Below are positions 36,404-45,372 of a DNA stretch of 64,000 nt, in pieces. Source of the stretch: Candidatus Gastranaerophilales bacterium. Lineage in GTDB: Bacteria; Cyanobacteriota; Vampirovibrionia; Gastranaerophilales; Gastranaerophilaceae. Position 1 is the first letter of the stretch; every line of letters begins with the position of its first letter. Below the pieces are notes generated by a model that searched no databases, was not told where the DNA came from, and saw only the letters and a program-made list of their open reading frames with translations. The position numbers and the translations under genes are program-made. The DNA is taken from assembly GCA_944324395.1 (NCBI GenBank), contig CALUWC010000010.1, positions 25,993-89,992 of the forward strand, written 5' to 3'.

Positions 36404-39400
36404 TTATAGATCACCGAAAGTAGTTGGAGTTTCAAAGAAGTTGATATTCAACAACTCTGAATCAACGTCTGACAGAGTACGTTTTGGAGCGGCCTTTCTA
36501 AGATCGTCCATATCTGTCATCAAGTCTACTTCCTGACCGTCTTTCTTCGCTACTGTTATATCTAAACCGATACTTTGCAATTCTCTTACAAGTACCTTGA
36601 ATGATTCAGGAATACCAGGTCTAGGGATATTGTCACCCTTAACGATTGCTTCGTATGCTCTGTTTCTTCCGTTAACATCATCTGATTTGATAGTTAACAT
36701 TTCTTGCAGAGTATAAGCTGCACCGTAAGCTTCCAATGCCCAAACTTCCATTTCCCCGAATCTCTGACCGCCGAATTGAGCTTTACCGCCCAATGGCTGT
36801 TGAGTTACAAGTGAGTAAGGACCGGTACTTCTTGCGTGAATCTTGTCATCAACTAAGTGAACAAGTTTCAAGAAGTATGTCAAACCAACAGCAACAGGTC
36901 TGTCAAACGGTTCACCTGTTCTGCCGTCAATCAACATTACTTTACCGTCTTCGCCAACCCAATCGCATCCTGATTCTTTTATACCACGTAAAAGTTCAGC
37001 TTTTGTTGCGATTTCTGATTGGTTATCACCGTACATTTCATCAAATGCAGGAGCTTCATAATAATCTCCTGTTAAGTATGAAGCCAAACCTAACAATAAT
37101 TCATAAGTCTGACCTACGTTCATACGTGACGGAACACCCAGAGGATTCAATACGATATCAACAGGAGTACCATCAGGCAAGAAAGGCATATCTTCTTTTG
37201 GAAGAATACGTGATACGATACCTTTGTTACCATGACGTCCTGAAAGTTTATCACCTACAGAAACTTTACGTTTTTGTGCAATGTAAACTCTGATAACAGT
37301 ATTAGCACCAGGCGGTAATTCATCGCCTTTTTCTCTGTCAAATACCTTGACGTCGAGAACTCTTCCGCCTTCGCCATGAGGTACTCTTAATGAATTATCT
37401 TTTACATCTCTTGCTTTTTCAGCAAAGATTGCTCTTAACAATTTTTCTTCCGGCGGATGTTCTGATTCACCTTTCGGCGTAACTTTACCAACCAGAATAT
37501 CATCAGCATAAACTCTTGCACCGATTCTGACAATACCGCGTTCATCCAAGTGTCTTAAAGCATCTTCAGACACATTCGGGATTTCACGTGTAATTTCTTC
37601 CGGTCCGAGTTTTGTTTGACGAGCTTCTATTTCTAATTTTTCGATGTGCAATGAAGTAAATATATCATCATGAACACAACGTTCTGATAAAAGAATAGCA
37701 TCTTCGAAGTTGTAACCTTCCCAAGGCATATACGCAACTAAGATATTTTTACCTAAAGAAAGTTCGCCGCCGCAAGTTGAAGCACCATCAGCAATTACAT
37801 CACCTGCTTTAACCTTATCTCCTTCATGAACGATAGGTCTTTGGTTAATACAAGTATCCTGGTTACTTCTTACATATTTCATCAATGTGTAAATATGCTG
37901 TTTGCCATGAGTATCTCTTACTACAATTTCTTCACCTACAACTCTTTCAACTGTACCGTCTACATCGGCAACGATAACCATACCAGAGTCTTTTGCTACA
38001 CGAGATTCAAGACCTGTACCTACTCTTGGTCTTTGGGTAATCAATAAAGGTACTGCCTGACGCTGCATGTTAGAACCCATCAATGCACGGTTAGCATCAT
38101 CGTGTTCAATAAACGGAATCATTGATGTTGCAACTGAGATAATCTGAATAGGACAAACACCGACATAGTCGATTTTTGAAGCCTCACACATAATGAATTC
38201 AGAACGATATCTTGCAGGAACAACTTTTTCTACAAATCTTCTGTCTTTAGTCAATTTAACATCAGCAGGAGCACAACGATAATTTTCGTCGGCATCAGCT
38301 GTCATATAAACAACTTCATCAGTAACTACACCGTCTTTTACAACGAAGAACGGAGATTCAACAAATCCGTAATCGTTAACTTTAGCGTGTGTAGCAAGTG
38401 AACCAATCAAACCTGCGTTCGGACCTTCCGGAGTTTCAATAGGACAAATACGTCCGTAGTGAGAAGGGTGAATATCACGAACAGCAAATCCTGCTCTTTC
38501 TCTTTGTAAACCGCCAGGCCCTAATGCTGAAATACGACGTTTGTGAGTCAATTCAGCCAACGGGTTTGTCTGATCCATAAACTGAGATAACTGTGAAGAA
38601 CCAAAGAACTCTTTTAATGAAGCAACTAAAGGTTTAGTGTTCAACAAATTCAACGGTGTTAAAGTTTCAGAATCCTGAAGAGTCATTCTTTCTTTAACAA
38701 TTCTTTCAATTCTTGATAAACCTACTCTGAATTGGTTTTGTAACAATTCACCAACTGAACGGATTCTTCTGTTGCCCAGGTGGTCAATATCGTCCAATTG
38801 ACCTTCATCATAAGTTAAATTGATTAGATATTCAATTGTTGAAACAATATCTTCAACAGTTAATGTTCTCTGGTTATTCGGAATATTTAAATTTAATTTT
38901 TTGTTTAATTTATAACGACCTACACGACCGATATCATATTTCTTTTCATCAAAGAATCTTGATTCTAAGATTTGACGTCCGCCTTGAGGAGAAGCAGGAT
39001 CTCCCGGTCTTAATTTTTTGTACAATTCAATTAAAGCTTCATCTGTTGTTTCTGTAGGGTCTTTTTCAAGAGTCTTTTTCAAAAATTCAAAGTGAGTGAA
39101 TTTTGATTCCATTTCAGAAACAGTAATACCCATAGCTTTTAATAAAGTTGTAGCTAAAATTTTTCTATTTTTGTCGATTTTAACGTGAATAATATCGTTA
39201 GAATCTGTTTCAATTTTCAACCAGGCACCTCTGTTAGGAATCATAGTTGCATTATATAAACGTTTTCCTGTAGGTGACGGATCACATTTAAAGTAAACAC
39301 CGGGAGAACGAACAATCTGTGATACAATAACACGTTCTGCTCCGTTTACAATGAAAGTACCTTTGTCTGTCATTGTAGGAATATCACCGATGTAAACTTC

Positions 39401-39721
39401 CTGTTCTTTAATTTCACCGCTGTCGCGGTTTACAAGTCTAATCATGACACGCAATTGTTTTGCATAAGTAGCGTCATGAATTCTTGCTTCTTCTACTGTA
39501 TACTTTGCATTGTCAAAAGTATAATTTGGCAAGAAGTGTAATTCTAATCTGCCTGTATAGTCTTTAATAGGAGAAAATGAAAGCAATTCTTCTTTCAAAC
39601 CTTCCTTTAAGAACCATTCAAACGATTTTTTTTGCACTTCAATAAGGTCCGGTAAATCATCCAAACGAGTATGAGGAATACCCATTGGTGTTACTCTTTT
39701 TGCATATTTTGTCTTAGACAT
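36404..39721 (-). CDS. rpoB: DNA-directed RNA polymerase subunit beta
   Basis: This is a 1105-residue beta subunit from ATG 39721, with GAGGTG upstream; an in-frame TTG one codon earlier is unlikely. It has the rifampicin region [47 protein letters not shown], and the C-terminal [22 protein letters not shown]. It lies without rplJL upstream in this window, so the operon has its own promoter. It catalyses RNA synthesis together with RpoC1 and RpoC2. Confidence 0.97.
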   Translation of the reverse strand: MSKTKYAKRVTPMGIPHTRLDDLPDLIEVQKKSFEWFLKEGLKEELLSFSPIKDYTGRLELHFLPNYTFDNAKYTVEEARIHDATYAKQLRVMIRLVNRDSGEIKEQEVYIGDIPTMTDKGTFIVNGAERVIVSQIVRSPGVYFKCDPSPTGKRLYNATMIPNRGAWLKIETDSNDIIHVKIDKNRKILATTLLKAMGITVSEMESKFTHFEFLKKTLEKDPTETTDEALIELYKKLRPGDPASPQGGRQILESRFFDEKKYDIGRVGRYKLNKKLNLNIPNNQRTLTVEDIVSTIEYLINLTYDEGQLDDIDHLGNRRIRSVGELLQNQFRVGLSRIERIVKERMTLQDSETLTPLNLLNTKPLVASLKEFFGSSQLSQFMDQTNPLAELTHKRRISALGPGGLQRERAGFAVRDIHPSHYGRICPIETPEGPNAGLIGSLATHAKVNDYGFVESPFFVVKDGVVTDEVVYMTADADENYRCAPADVKLTKDRRFVEKVVPARYRSEFIMCEASKIDYVGVCPIQIISVATSMIPFIEHDDANRALMGSNMQRQAVPLLITQRPRVGTGLESRVAKDSGMVIVADVDGTVERVVGEEIVVRDTHGKQHIYTLMKYVRSNQDTCINQRPIVHEGDKVKAGDVIADGASTCGGELSLGKNILVAYMPWEGYNFEDAILLSERCVHDDIFTSLHIEKLEIEARQTKLGPEEITREIPNVSEDALRHLDERGIVRIGARVYADDILVGKVTPKGESEHPPEEKLLRAIFAEKARDVKDNSLRVPHGEGGRVLDVKVFDREKGDELPPGANTVIRVYIAQKRKVSVGDKLSGRHGNKGIVSRILPKEDMPFLPDGTPVDIVLNPLGVPSRMNVGQTYELLLGLASYLTGDYYEAPAFDEMYGDNQSEIATKAELLRGIKESGCDWVGEDGKVMLIDGRTGEPFDRPVAVGLTYFLKLVHLVDDKIHARSTGPYSLVTQQPLGGKAQFGGQRFGEMEVWALEAYGAAYTLQEMLTIKSDDVNGRNRAYEAIVKGDNIPRPGIPESFKVLVRELQSIGLDITVAKKDGQEVDLMTDMDDLRKAAPKRTLSDVDSELLNINFFETPTTFGDL

Positions 39722-39926
39722 CAATTCACCTCATTTAATAATGGTGTACGTACTATAAAAAATTTTCTTTTTCTAACTTAAGGCTGTAAACCCTCTACCT
39801 AATTGGTAAATGTCTGCAATTTTTAATGTTCTGTGAAAGTTGGTGAAACCCACTCGTAATCAAACTTCCGGTTATGAATTTTGGTTTAGGCACACTTCGC
39901 CCAACTTTACTTTTGCATGTTACTCC
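39722..39926 (-). promoter_or_regulatory. Long 5' leader of the rpoB operon, predicted structured
   Basis: About 200 bases lie between the putative transcription start and the rpoB ATG. Transcribed leftward, the leader holds AAAGTTGG...CCAACTTT as closing stem, with AAACC...GGGTTT inside. A structured leader suggests post-transcriptional or attenuation control, as for many rpoBC operons, but no known regulator can be named. Confidence 0.4.
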
Positions 39927-39954
39927 ATCATATTACATCAATATGCACAGTCAA
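39927..39954 (-). promoter_or_regulatory. Sigma-70-type promoter of rpoB-rpoC1-rpoC2
   Basis: On the minus strand TTGACT (-35, 39949-39954) and TATGAT (-10, 39927-39932) are separated by 16 bases. It is the best match to the sigma-70 consensus in the upstream region and lies about 200 bases before rpoB. Confidence 0.65.
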
Positions 39955-40109
39955 GCTAATAAGGCATGCTTTTTGAAAAAAATTTTTATTTTTCTTAACA
40001 AAAATTTACAGTAGTAATTTAACAAATAATTATTGGGCTGAAAGTTTGATTTAGCAAGCATTTTGGGGTAGTCATTTAAAACCAATAAAAACTGAACATT
40101 GCATAAATA

Positions 40110-40139
40110 AAGGGTTTGGGCGATATCGCCCAAACCCTT
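40110..40139. repeat. 30-bp perfect palindrome upstream of rpoB
   Basis: aagggtttgggcg-atatcgcccaaaccctt (40110-40139) is a perfect 30-base palindrome without a loop. It lies in the divergent region between the rpoB promoter and the small nucleotidyltransferase gene. It is related in its TTGGGC...GCCCAA core to the REP hairpins at 44352 and 44724. It could be a REP-like repeat, a terminator or a protein-binding site. Confidence 0.5.
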
Positions 40140-40190
40140 ATATAACCAAACTTTCATATAAATTTTATTAAAGAGATAATAACAAAATAC

Positions 40191-40421
40191 TTGCCTGATT
40201 GTTCTATATACCTTTTTGGCTCTCGAACTAAAGGATGTGCAAAAAAATATTCTGATATAGATATTGCTCTGAATTGTAACAACTTGAATGAAAATATTAT
40301 GTTAAAAATTAAAAATGAATTTGAAAATTCAACATTACCCTACGAAGTTGATATTGTTGATTTAAATAATATTTCAGAAGTTTTTAAAGGGCATATCATT
40401 AATGATTTAGTAAAAATATAA
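40191..40421 (+). CDS. MNT-type nucleotidyltransferase domain, start unclear
   Basis: The frame encodes the minimal nucleotidyltransferase signature IYLFGSRTKGCAKKYSDIDIAL (G-S-x9-12-D-x-D), as in MNT antitoxins and KNTases. From the TTG at 40191 it is 76 residues, shorter than usual (about 100). Upstream sequence is in frame and matches the family (KEIITKYLPDC) back to a stop at 40143, with no ATG, only ATT at 40167. So either a rare start is used or the 5' end has degenerated. No HEPN partner is adjacent. Confidence 0.55.
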   Translation: MPDCSIYLFGSRTKGCAKKYSDIDIALNCNNLNENIMLKIKNEFENSTLPYEVDIVDLNNISEVFKGHIINDLVKI

Positions 40422-40497
40422 GCTTAAAACCATCAAAGCCTGACATCTTATTTCGTTACAAATAGAATTTTTAGTTTTTCAATATTAAAATTATAAT

Positions 40498-41262
40498 ATG
40501 TTTTATTTTGAAAAAATTAACGGCAAAAGAATTTTAAAATCTGATTTAATAAAAAATGTTCAAACATTTTTCACAACCAGAGATATCTGTATTTGTGACA
40601 AAATTCTGGAAAATAATAATCCTGATAATAAATATGAAATTGAAAACAAAATTAAAGATGACAAAATTTTGATTACAGATTATCTAAAAATCCAGCCTGA
40701 AAATCTTATTTCGCCAACTCAAACACACAGTGCAAATATAGAAATAGCAAAGATTTCACAGCATGACTATCCAGATTGTGATGCTTTAATTTTGACAGAT
40801 AAAAATATTGCAATATTTTTAAATTTTGCAGACTGCACTCCGATAATTTTATATGATGAAAATCAAAATATCGGAGCAATTGCACATGCCGGCTGGCGTG
40901 GAACAGCTCAAAAAATTGCACCGAAAACCGTTGAAAAAATGATAATAAATTTTAATTCAAAACCTGAAAATATAACAGCTTTAATAGGTCCTGCCATAGG
41001 TTATTGCTGTTACAACGTAGGAGAAGAAGTTTTTAGGGAATTATCTAAAACAGTTGTAAACTTTGACGGACTTTCCGAAATCCGGCAAGGAAATATTTAT
41101 GTAGACTTAAAAAATATCAATAAGCGTCAACTTGAAGAAACAGGAATTACAAAAATAGATGTATGTCCTTACTGCACTGTTCACAACAATGACTTATTTT
41201 TTTCTTACAGAAATGAAAACGCAACAACAAAAAGACATAGTGCGGTTTTAAAATTAGTTTAA
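40498..41262 (+). CDS. pgeF: Peptidoglycan editing factor PgeF / laccase-domain (YfiH) protein
   Basis: This 254-residue Cu-oxidase_4 (DUF152) protein has PTQTHSANIEIA, CDALILTDKNIAIFLNFADCTPIIL and GAIAHAGWRGTAQKI with the active-site His, and the C-terminal CPYCTVHNNDLFFSYRNE with Cys-x2-Cys. Members act as purine nucleoside phosphorylase/adenosine deaminase-type enzymes or as peptidoglycan editing factors that remove misincorporated serine from muropeptides. Single ATG start, no visible ribosome site. Confidence 0.87.
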   Translation: MFYFEKINGKRILKSDLIKNVQTFFTTRDICICDKILENNNPDNKYEIENKIKDDKILITDYLKIQPENLISPTQTHSANIEIAKISQHDYPDCDALILTDKNIAIFLNFADCTPIILYDENQNIGAIAHAGWRGTAQKIAPKTVEKMIINFNSKPENITALIGPAIGYCCYNVGEEVFRELSKTVVNFDGLSEIRQGNIYVDLKNINKRQLEETGITKIDVCPYCTVHNNDLFFSYRNENATTKRHSAVLKLV

Positions 41263-41280
41263 GATATAAACAAATATCTA

Positions 41281-41703
41281 ATGTATTTTTTTATCACTAC
41301 ATACAATCATAATTGTATGAACTTATCCTGGTATAATACATTAAATAAACCGCCATTTACACCGCCAGCAGCTTATTTCCCGATTGCATGGGGTATTTTA
41401 TATACTTTAATGACCATTGCATTTTTTATCATTTTATCGAAACAACATTCCCAAAATAAATATATTGCAGTTAATTTATTTTTATTTCAGCTTATATTAA
41501 ACTTTACCTGGAGTTATGTATTTTTTGAAATGAAATCTATCAGGTTTGCACTGCTAGATGTAATATTTCTGCTCATAGTTTTAATTTTTACAATAATATA
41601 TTTCTTTAAATTGTCAAAAACTGCAGGAATCCTCTTAATTCCTTATCTGTTACAGGTTATTTTTGCACTGTATCTGAACAGTGGAATTGCAATATTAAAT
41701 TGA
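41281..41703 (+). CDS. TspO/MBR family protein
   Basis: This 140-residue membrane protein has five helices and the TspO signature WYNTLNKPPFTPPAAYFPIAWGILYTLMTIAFF, then NFTWSYVFFEMKSIRFALLDVI. TspO binds porphyrins and is involved in stress and tetrapyrrole homeostasis. The N-terminal 12 residues upstream of MNLSWYN may be a mis-started extension; start at 41317 is equally plausible. Confidence 0.82.
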   Translation: MYFFITTYNHNCMNLSWYNTLNKPPFTPPAAYFPIAWGILYTLMTIAFFIILSKQHSQNKYIAVNLFLFQLILNFTWSYVFFEMKSIRFALLDVIFLLIVLIFTIIYFFKLSKTAGILLIPYLLQVIFALYLNSGIAILN

Positions 41704-41795
41704 TACGTAAAGAAATGTAAATTTATCTAAAAAATTTAGCACAATTTCTATTTATAATCGTTGTATAAATAGGAAAAGGTAGAAGGATGTGTGTT

Positions 41796-42188
41796 ATGAA
41801 AAAATTTTTAACAGTATTATTTGCATTGTTGTTAACATGTGACAGTACATTTGCAGCAACAATAGTTGCCCGATATAACAATGCCGGAAGAGTCACCGGT
41901 TACAGATATGGTGCAGGAATTCATCAAAAATTCGGCAGAAATGCCATTTATGCTCCGCATACTGCAAGAAGAATCAGCCAAATAAACAGACAAAGAAAAC
42001 TTGAGAATGCTATTATAAATTCTATAAATAACAGAGGAAGATGCTGCAACAATAATATGCCGATGCTCACAAACGGAGCTTCTATGGCCGCAGCACCGGC
42101 TTCTGTGCCAATGTCAAGATTTGACAAAAATTATACTATCAAAACTCCTAAAACTCGTACAGTAGGCGGAGTTACTTATTACAATTAA
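41796..42188 (+). CDS. Secreted protein 1 of a tandem trio with C-terminal GVTYY
   Basis: Start set at ATG 41796 with AGAAGG in front. The 130-residue protein has a signal peptide (MKKFLTVLFALLLTCDSTFA), then YNNAGRVTG, FGRNAIYAPHTARRISQINRQRKLENA and the C-terminal RTVGGVTYYN. Shared blocks with the third gene (YNNAG, NAIYAPHT, RQRKLE) and a common ending (GVTYY) in all three show local duplication. Basic, possibly periplasmic; function unknown. Confidence 0.65.
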   Translation: MKKFLTVLFALLLTCDSTFAATIVARYNNAGRVTGYRYGAGIHQKFGRNAIYAPHTARRISQINRQRKLENAIINSINNRGRCCNNNMPMLTNGASMAAAPASVPMSRFDKNYTIKTPKTRTVGGVTYYN

Positions 42189-42206
42189 TTAAAAACAGGA
42201 AAAAAT

Positions 42207-42611
42207 ATGAAAAAGGTTCTGGTCAGCATTTTAATAATTATATTTACACAAACCGGATTGCCGGCACTGGCAGACGGCCAATATTATCTGGTTGATTATC
42301 CCGATATATCAGGCAACGGAACTCGTCAGGTCATTGTAAAAAGAAATAAATTTAAGAGAGATCATTTTGCAAAACCGTCAAGATGCTGTGCCAGAAAAAG
42401 AGTCCCTCGAAGCAACACCGAACAGCATAGAAGAACAGATTACAGGTTAAAATTAAGACAGGCTTACCATCGTGCCAAAGTCGTTGATATGCAGCCCAAA
42501 CCCAAATTATCTGTATCAAGATTAGACAAAAACTACAACGTTATGATGAAAAAACAAACAATTTCTTGTAACGGAGTAACTTACTATGGTACAATAAATG
42601 CATGTAAATAA
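42207..42611 (+). CDS. Secreted protein 2 of a tandem trio with GVTYY motif
   Basis: This 134-residue protein has a signal peptide (MKKVLVSILIIIFTQTGLPALA), a basic region with CCARKR, and the block SRLDKNYNVMMKKQ that matches SRFDKNYTIK of the first gene. It ends in CNGVTYYGTINACK, so the GVTYY motif is internal by seven residues here. CAGGAAA precedes the ATG. Function unknown. Confidence 0.6.
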   Translation: MKKVLVSILIIIFTQTGLPALADGQYYLVDYPDISGNGTRQVIVKRNKFKRDHFAKPSRCCARKRVPRSNTEQHRRTDYRLKLRQAYHRAKVVDMQPKPKLSVSRLDKNYNVMMKKQTISCNGVTYYGTINACK

Positions 42612-42629
42612 AAATTTTAGGAGATGAAA

Positions 42630-43073
42630 ATGAAACAAATCTACATTTTTGCATGTATTATTTTGTTGAGCTGCAATACAGTTTTTGCAGGAACTCAGTT
42701 TGTGGAATACAACAATGCAGGATCTGTTATAAACAAATCCAAACCTGAATTTGGTTCAAATGCAATATATGCACCTCACACCAGTGCAAAAAGAATGCGT
42801 ATTATCCGCCAGAGAAAACTCGAAGATGCATATTATAAACAATTTGAAAACAAACATAATTATAATATAAATGTTAATCTTCCAACTACAAATACAAATG
42901 ATAACAAAGTTATAGAAAATGCTGATTCATCTGTTTCAAATAAAACCAGTTCAACTGACAAAAGTTTATCTGATTCAAAAAATTTCATACAAAAGATGAA
43001 AGACAGACGACAAAATGCAAAAACTAAGCAAAATCAGCGTCCTGTAACAATCAACGGAGTAACTTATTATTAA
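42630..43073 (+). CDS. Secreted protein 3 of a tandem trio with C-terminal GVTYY
   Basis: Start at ATG 42630 after TAGGAG; an ATG two codons earlier overlaps the ribosome site. The 147-residue protein has a signal peptide (MKQIYIFACIILLSCNTVFA), the blocks YNNAGS, NAIYAPHTSAKRMRIIRQRKLEDA (shared with gene 1), a Ser/Lys/Asn-rich middle, and the end VTINGVTYY. A hairpin terminator follows. Three adjacent copies imply expansion of a secreted or surface family. Confidence 0.65.
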   Translation: MKQIYIFACIILLSCNTVFAGTQFVEYNNAGSVINKSKPEFGSNAIYAPHTSAKRMRIIRQRKLEDAYYKQFENKHNYNINVNLPTTNTNDNKVIENADSSVSNKTSSTDKSLSDSKNFIQKMKDRRQNAKTKQNQRPVTINGVTYY

Positions 43074-43092
43074 TAATATAAAAAGTTTCTAT

Positions 43093-43127
43093 AAAAATCC
43101 TCTGTAAATAAAATACAGAGGATTTTT
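43093..43127. terminator. Bidirectional intrinsic terminator
   Basis: A 14-bp perfect stem (aaaaatcctctgta / tacagaggattttt) with loop AATAAAA is followed by T residues in both directions. It separates the convergent trio and the ogt gene. Confidence 0.85.
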
Positions 43128-43130
43128 AAT

Positions 43131-43586
43131 TTATTTGGAATACCTTGCTTCAAGTTCAAGCAAATATTTTTTCACATCCAACCCTTCTGCATAACCCGTC
43201 AAACTCCCGTTTGAACCTATTACCCTGTGACAGGGTACAAGTATTATAATTTTATTTTTATTGTTTGCCATACCGACAGCACGTGCAGCTTTAGGATTTC
43301 CCATTTCGCAGGCAATATCTTTATATGAAACAACCTGACCGTAAGATATTCTCCTTAAAGCCTCCCAAACTTTTATTTGAAAAGGAGTACCCTGAATTTG
43401 AAGAGGAATATCAAAAAACTTCCTTTTACCCTCAAAATATTCTTTTAATTGCAAATAAGTTTTATGAATAAGCGGGGTTTCAATATTTTCACCATTAGTA
43501 TCAGAAAACTTTATATACACAATTTTTCCGTTATCTTCACCTATCCAAATTTTCCCGACAGGCATATCATAACCGTATTTTTTCAT
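43131..43586 (-). CDS. ogt: Methylated-DNA-protein-cysteine methyltransferase
   Basis: Start is ATG 43586 after TTGAGGAC; the upstream TTG is unlikely. The 151-residue protein transfers the alkyl group from O6-alkylguanine to its Cys. It shows PFQIKVWEALRRISYGQVVSYKDIA, the catalytic VPCHRVIGSNGSLTGYAEG (Cys in PCHR), and the C-terminal KYLLELE helix. Length matches Ogt. Confidence 0.93.
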   Translation of the reverse strand: MKKYGYDMPVGKIWIGEDNGKIVYIKFSDTNGENIETPLIHKTYLQLKEYFEGKRKFFDIPLQIQGTPFQIKVWEALRRISYGQVVSYKDIACEMGNPKAARAVGMANNKNKIIILVPCHRVIGSNGSLTGYAEGLDVKKYLLELEARYSK

Positions 43587-43627
43587 TATATTTGTCCTCA
43601 AATAAAAAATATTATATAATAAAATTT

Positions 43628-44245
43628 ATGAAAAAGATTTTATGCTACGGAGATTCAAACACCTTTGGCTTTAATCCAAAAAACGGAGGCCGATATGATA
43701 AAACTACACGCTGGAGCGGAATCTTATCGGATTTACTCAAAGAAAAATACGAAGTAATTGAAGAAGGAATGAACAACCGCACAGGATTTTTCAAAAATCC
43801 GGAAGGGTTGAAACAAAGCGGCGGAGAATACCTATCAATATATCTGCAAAATCACAAAGATATTGATATCTGTATTCTTAATCTCGGAACAAATGACGCA
43901 CAAATATTTTATCCGATTGATAATGAAACAACACAAAAAGGTCTGCAAAATCTCACTTCTGCAATAAAAAACATAAATCCCCGGACAAAAATAATTATTA
44001 TTCCGCCTGTGAAAATTACACAGAATTTATTACACAGCGGTTTTGCAGTAATTTTTAACAAAGATTCAATCAAAAAAATTCAAAATACATTTCCAGCTTT
44101 TGAAGAATTTGCAAAAGCAAACAATTATTATTATTTTGACTTTAATAAATTCACAAGCCCGTCACAAATTGACGGAATACATTATACAAAAGAATCCCAC
44201 AAAATTATTGCAGCTAAGCTTGCAGAATTTATTTCTAAAATCTAG
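43628..44245 (+). CDS. SGNH/GDSL-family hydrolase
   Basis: Start set at ATG 43628, the usual N-terminus (MKKILCYGDSNTFGF). The 205-residue esterase/lipase-type enzyme has the catalytic Ser in GDSNTFG (block I), block III GTNDAQ, and block V DGIHYTKESHK with the catalytic Asp and His. The substrate is unknown; relatives deacetylate glycans or act on acyl esters. It stands between ogt and the REP-rich gap. Confidence 0.85.
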   Translation: MKKILCYGDSNTFGFNPKNGGRYDKTTRWSGILSDLLKEKYEVIEEGMNNRTGFFKNPEGLKQSGGEYLSIYLQNHKDIDICILNLGTNDAQIFYPIDNETTQKGLQNLTSAIKNINPRTKIIIIPPVKITQNLLHSGFAVIFNKDSIKKIQNTFPAFEEFAKANNYYYFDFNKFTSPSQIDGIHYTKESHKIIAAKLAEFISKI

Positions 44246-44351
44246 ATTGATTGGGTGAATAATATTTTATCAAAATAGATCTGCAAAATTATAAAATTTT
44301 GTCGGGCTACTATTCGCTGTTGGACTGAAAACCCTTACATTTCACTTCATT

Positions 44352-44371
44352 GTTGGGCAAGTATGCCCAAC
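44352..44371 (+). repeat. REP hairpin (left)
   Basis: gttgggca-agta-tgcccaac forms an 8-bp stem with a four-base loop. Extended by ccgac it is the exact reverse complement of the copy at 44720-44743, so the two are inverted copies flanking a 0.37 kb gap. They are the probable substrate of the RAYT transposase next to them. Confidence 0.7.
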
Positions 44372-44460
44372 CGACCCTCCATGCAAGAGTATATATACAA
44401 TTTATCATCATCGAACAAGGGATTGACAAACCCGCAGAAATCGTAAATAATATTAATAAG

Positions 44461-44497
44461 CCATTAGGTAAGTGAGCGAACTGCACTTATTTAATGG
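44461..44497 (+). terminator. Hairpin with T-rich tail
   Basis: ccatta-gg-taagtg...cacttatttaatgg pairs with a small internal loop and is followed by tttatttttgttt. It can end transcription rightward, and it lies directly beside the weak minus-strand ORF described below. Confidence 0.45.
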
Positions 44498-44498
44498 T

Positions 44499-44696
44499 TT
44501 ATTTTTGTTTCTTCATCATTTTATAATTTTTAATAATATTTCCTTTATTATCAGTAATTTTTTCTATTAAATAATCATAAAGATTGCCATTGTGAGTATT
44601 ATATAAATGGTCATATACTCTATCAACTTCATTTTTATAATTTGTAGTTTCACCAATACGAGATTTTAATAATTGCTCTCTCAAATATGGATACAT
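44499..44696 (-). CDS. Possible short gene or remnant, unrecognised
   Basis: From ATG 44696 this would give 65 residues (MYPYLREQLLKSRIG..., ending KNYKMMKKQK). The frame extends upstream through the REP hairpin into the RAYT gene. There is no ribosome site and no known domain. The composition is protein-like, so it may be a relic that the REP element interrupted. Confidence 0.3.
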   Translation of the reverse strand: MYPYLREQLLKSRIGETTNYKNEVDRVYDHLYNTHNGNLYDYLIEKITDNKGNIIKNYKMMKKQK

Positions 44697-44719
44697 TTCA
44701 AAGTTTTCTGTTTGGTTTT

Positions 44720-44743
44720 GTCGGTTGGGCATACTTGCCCAAC
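44720..44743 (-). repeat. REP hairpin (right)
   Basis: gtcggttgggca-tact-tgcccaac is the reverse complement of the copy at 44352-44375 and lies 28 bases before the RAYT start. A degenerate relative sits inside the RAYT gene at 45024-45047. Confidence 0.7.
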
Positions 44744-44771
44744 AAAATAAATTTTGTGTTAATATCATACT

Positions 44772-45308
44772 ATGAATTACCGCAGAGTATTTGTTCAAAA
44801 CGGATATGTCCACATAATAATAACATCTTATGAAAGAAAGCCTGTATTCATTGATAATATTGAAATACTAAGAACTGCATTTAGAAATGTTCAAAAACTA
44901 TATAAATTTGAAATTATTGCAATTTGTGTTTTACCTGAACATATTCATTTAATTTTACATCCCGAAAATATTAATAATTATCCTAAAATAATATCCTCTA
45001 TAAAACATTACTTTTCAAAAAATGTTGGGCAGGTATACCCGGCTAACAATTTGAAAATCGGATATGAAAATAAACGGGAAAAAGGAATTTTTCAAAGGCG
45101 ATACTGGGAACATACAATTAGAAATGAAGAGGAATTAAACAATCAAATTGATTATATTCACTACAATCCTGTTAAACGTGGATTTGTGAATAATGTATTT
45201 GACTGGCAGTATTCATCTTTTCATAAATTTGTAAAACTTGGGTTATATGAAAATGATTGGGGCAGCGAAAAAGACATTGCGAATATTAAAAATTTAGATT
45301 TTGAATAG
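44772..45308 (+). CDS. REP-associated tyrosine transposase (RAYT, Y1_Tnp)
   Basis: This 178-residue IS200-like single-strand transposase has VHIIITSYERKPVF, the metal-binding HUH motif PEHIHLILHPEN and the catalytic Tyr in YIHYNPVKRGF. RAYTs mobilise REP hairpins. The gene lacks a partner transposase and its REP substrates lie directly upstream. The segment KNVGQVYPAN (45024-45047) is encoded by a diverged REP sequence, so a REP copy seems to have been built into the coding region. Confidence 0.88.
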   Translation: MNYRRVFVQNGYVHIIITSYERKPVFIDNIEILRTAFRNVQKLYKFEIIAICVLPEHIHLILHPENINNYPKIISSIKHYFSKNVGQVYPANNLKIGYENKREKGIFQRRYWEHTIRNEEELNNQIDYIHYNPVKRGFVNNVFDWQYSSFHKFVKLGLYENDWGSEKDIANIKNLDFE

Positions 45309-45372
45309 TCTTTATCACATTTATATGGGTATCTTCCACTCTGATAAGAATTACACTATGCAAATCCCAAAC

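Noticed and set aside
36736..37293. 185-residue frame antisense to rpoB
   Set aside because: It is a shadow of the strongly conserved rpoB coding frame, with no ribosome site or domain.
39951..40157. 68-residue minus-strand frame upstream of rpoB
   Set aside because: It spans the palindrome and the rpoB promoter, has no ribosome site and no domain; treated as non-coding.
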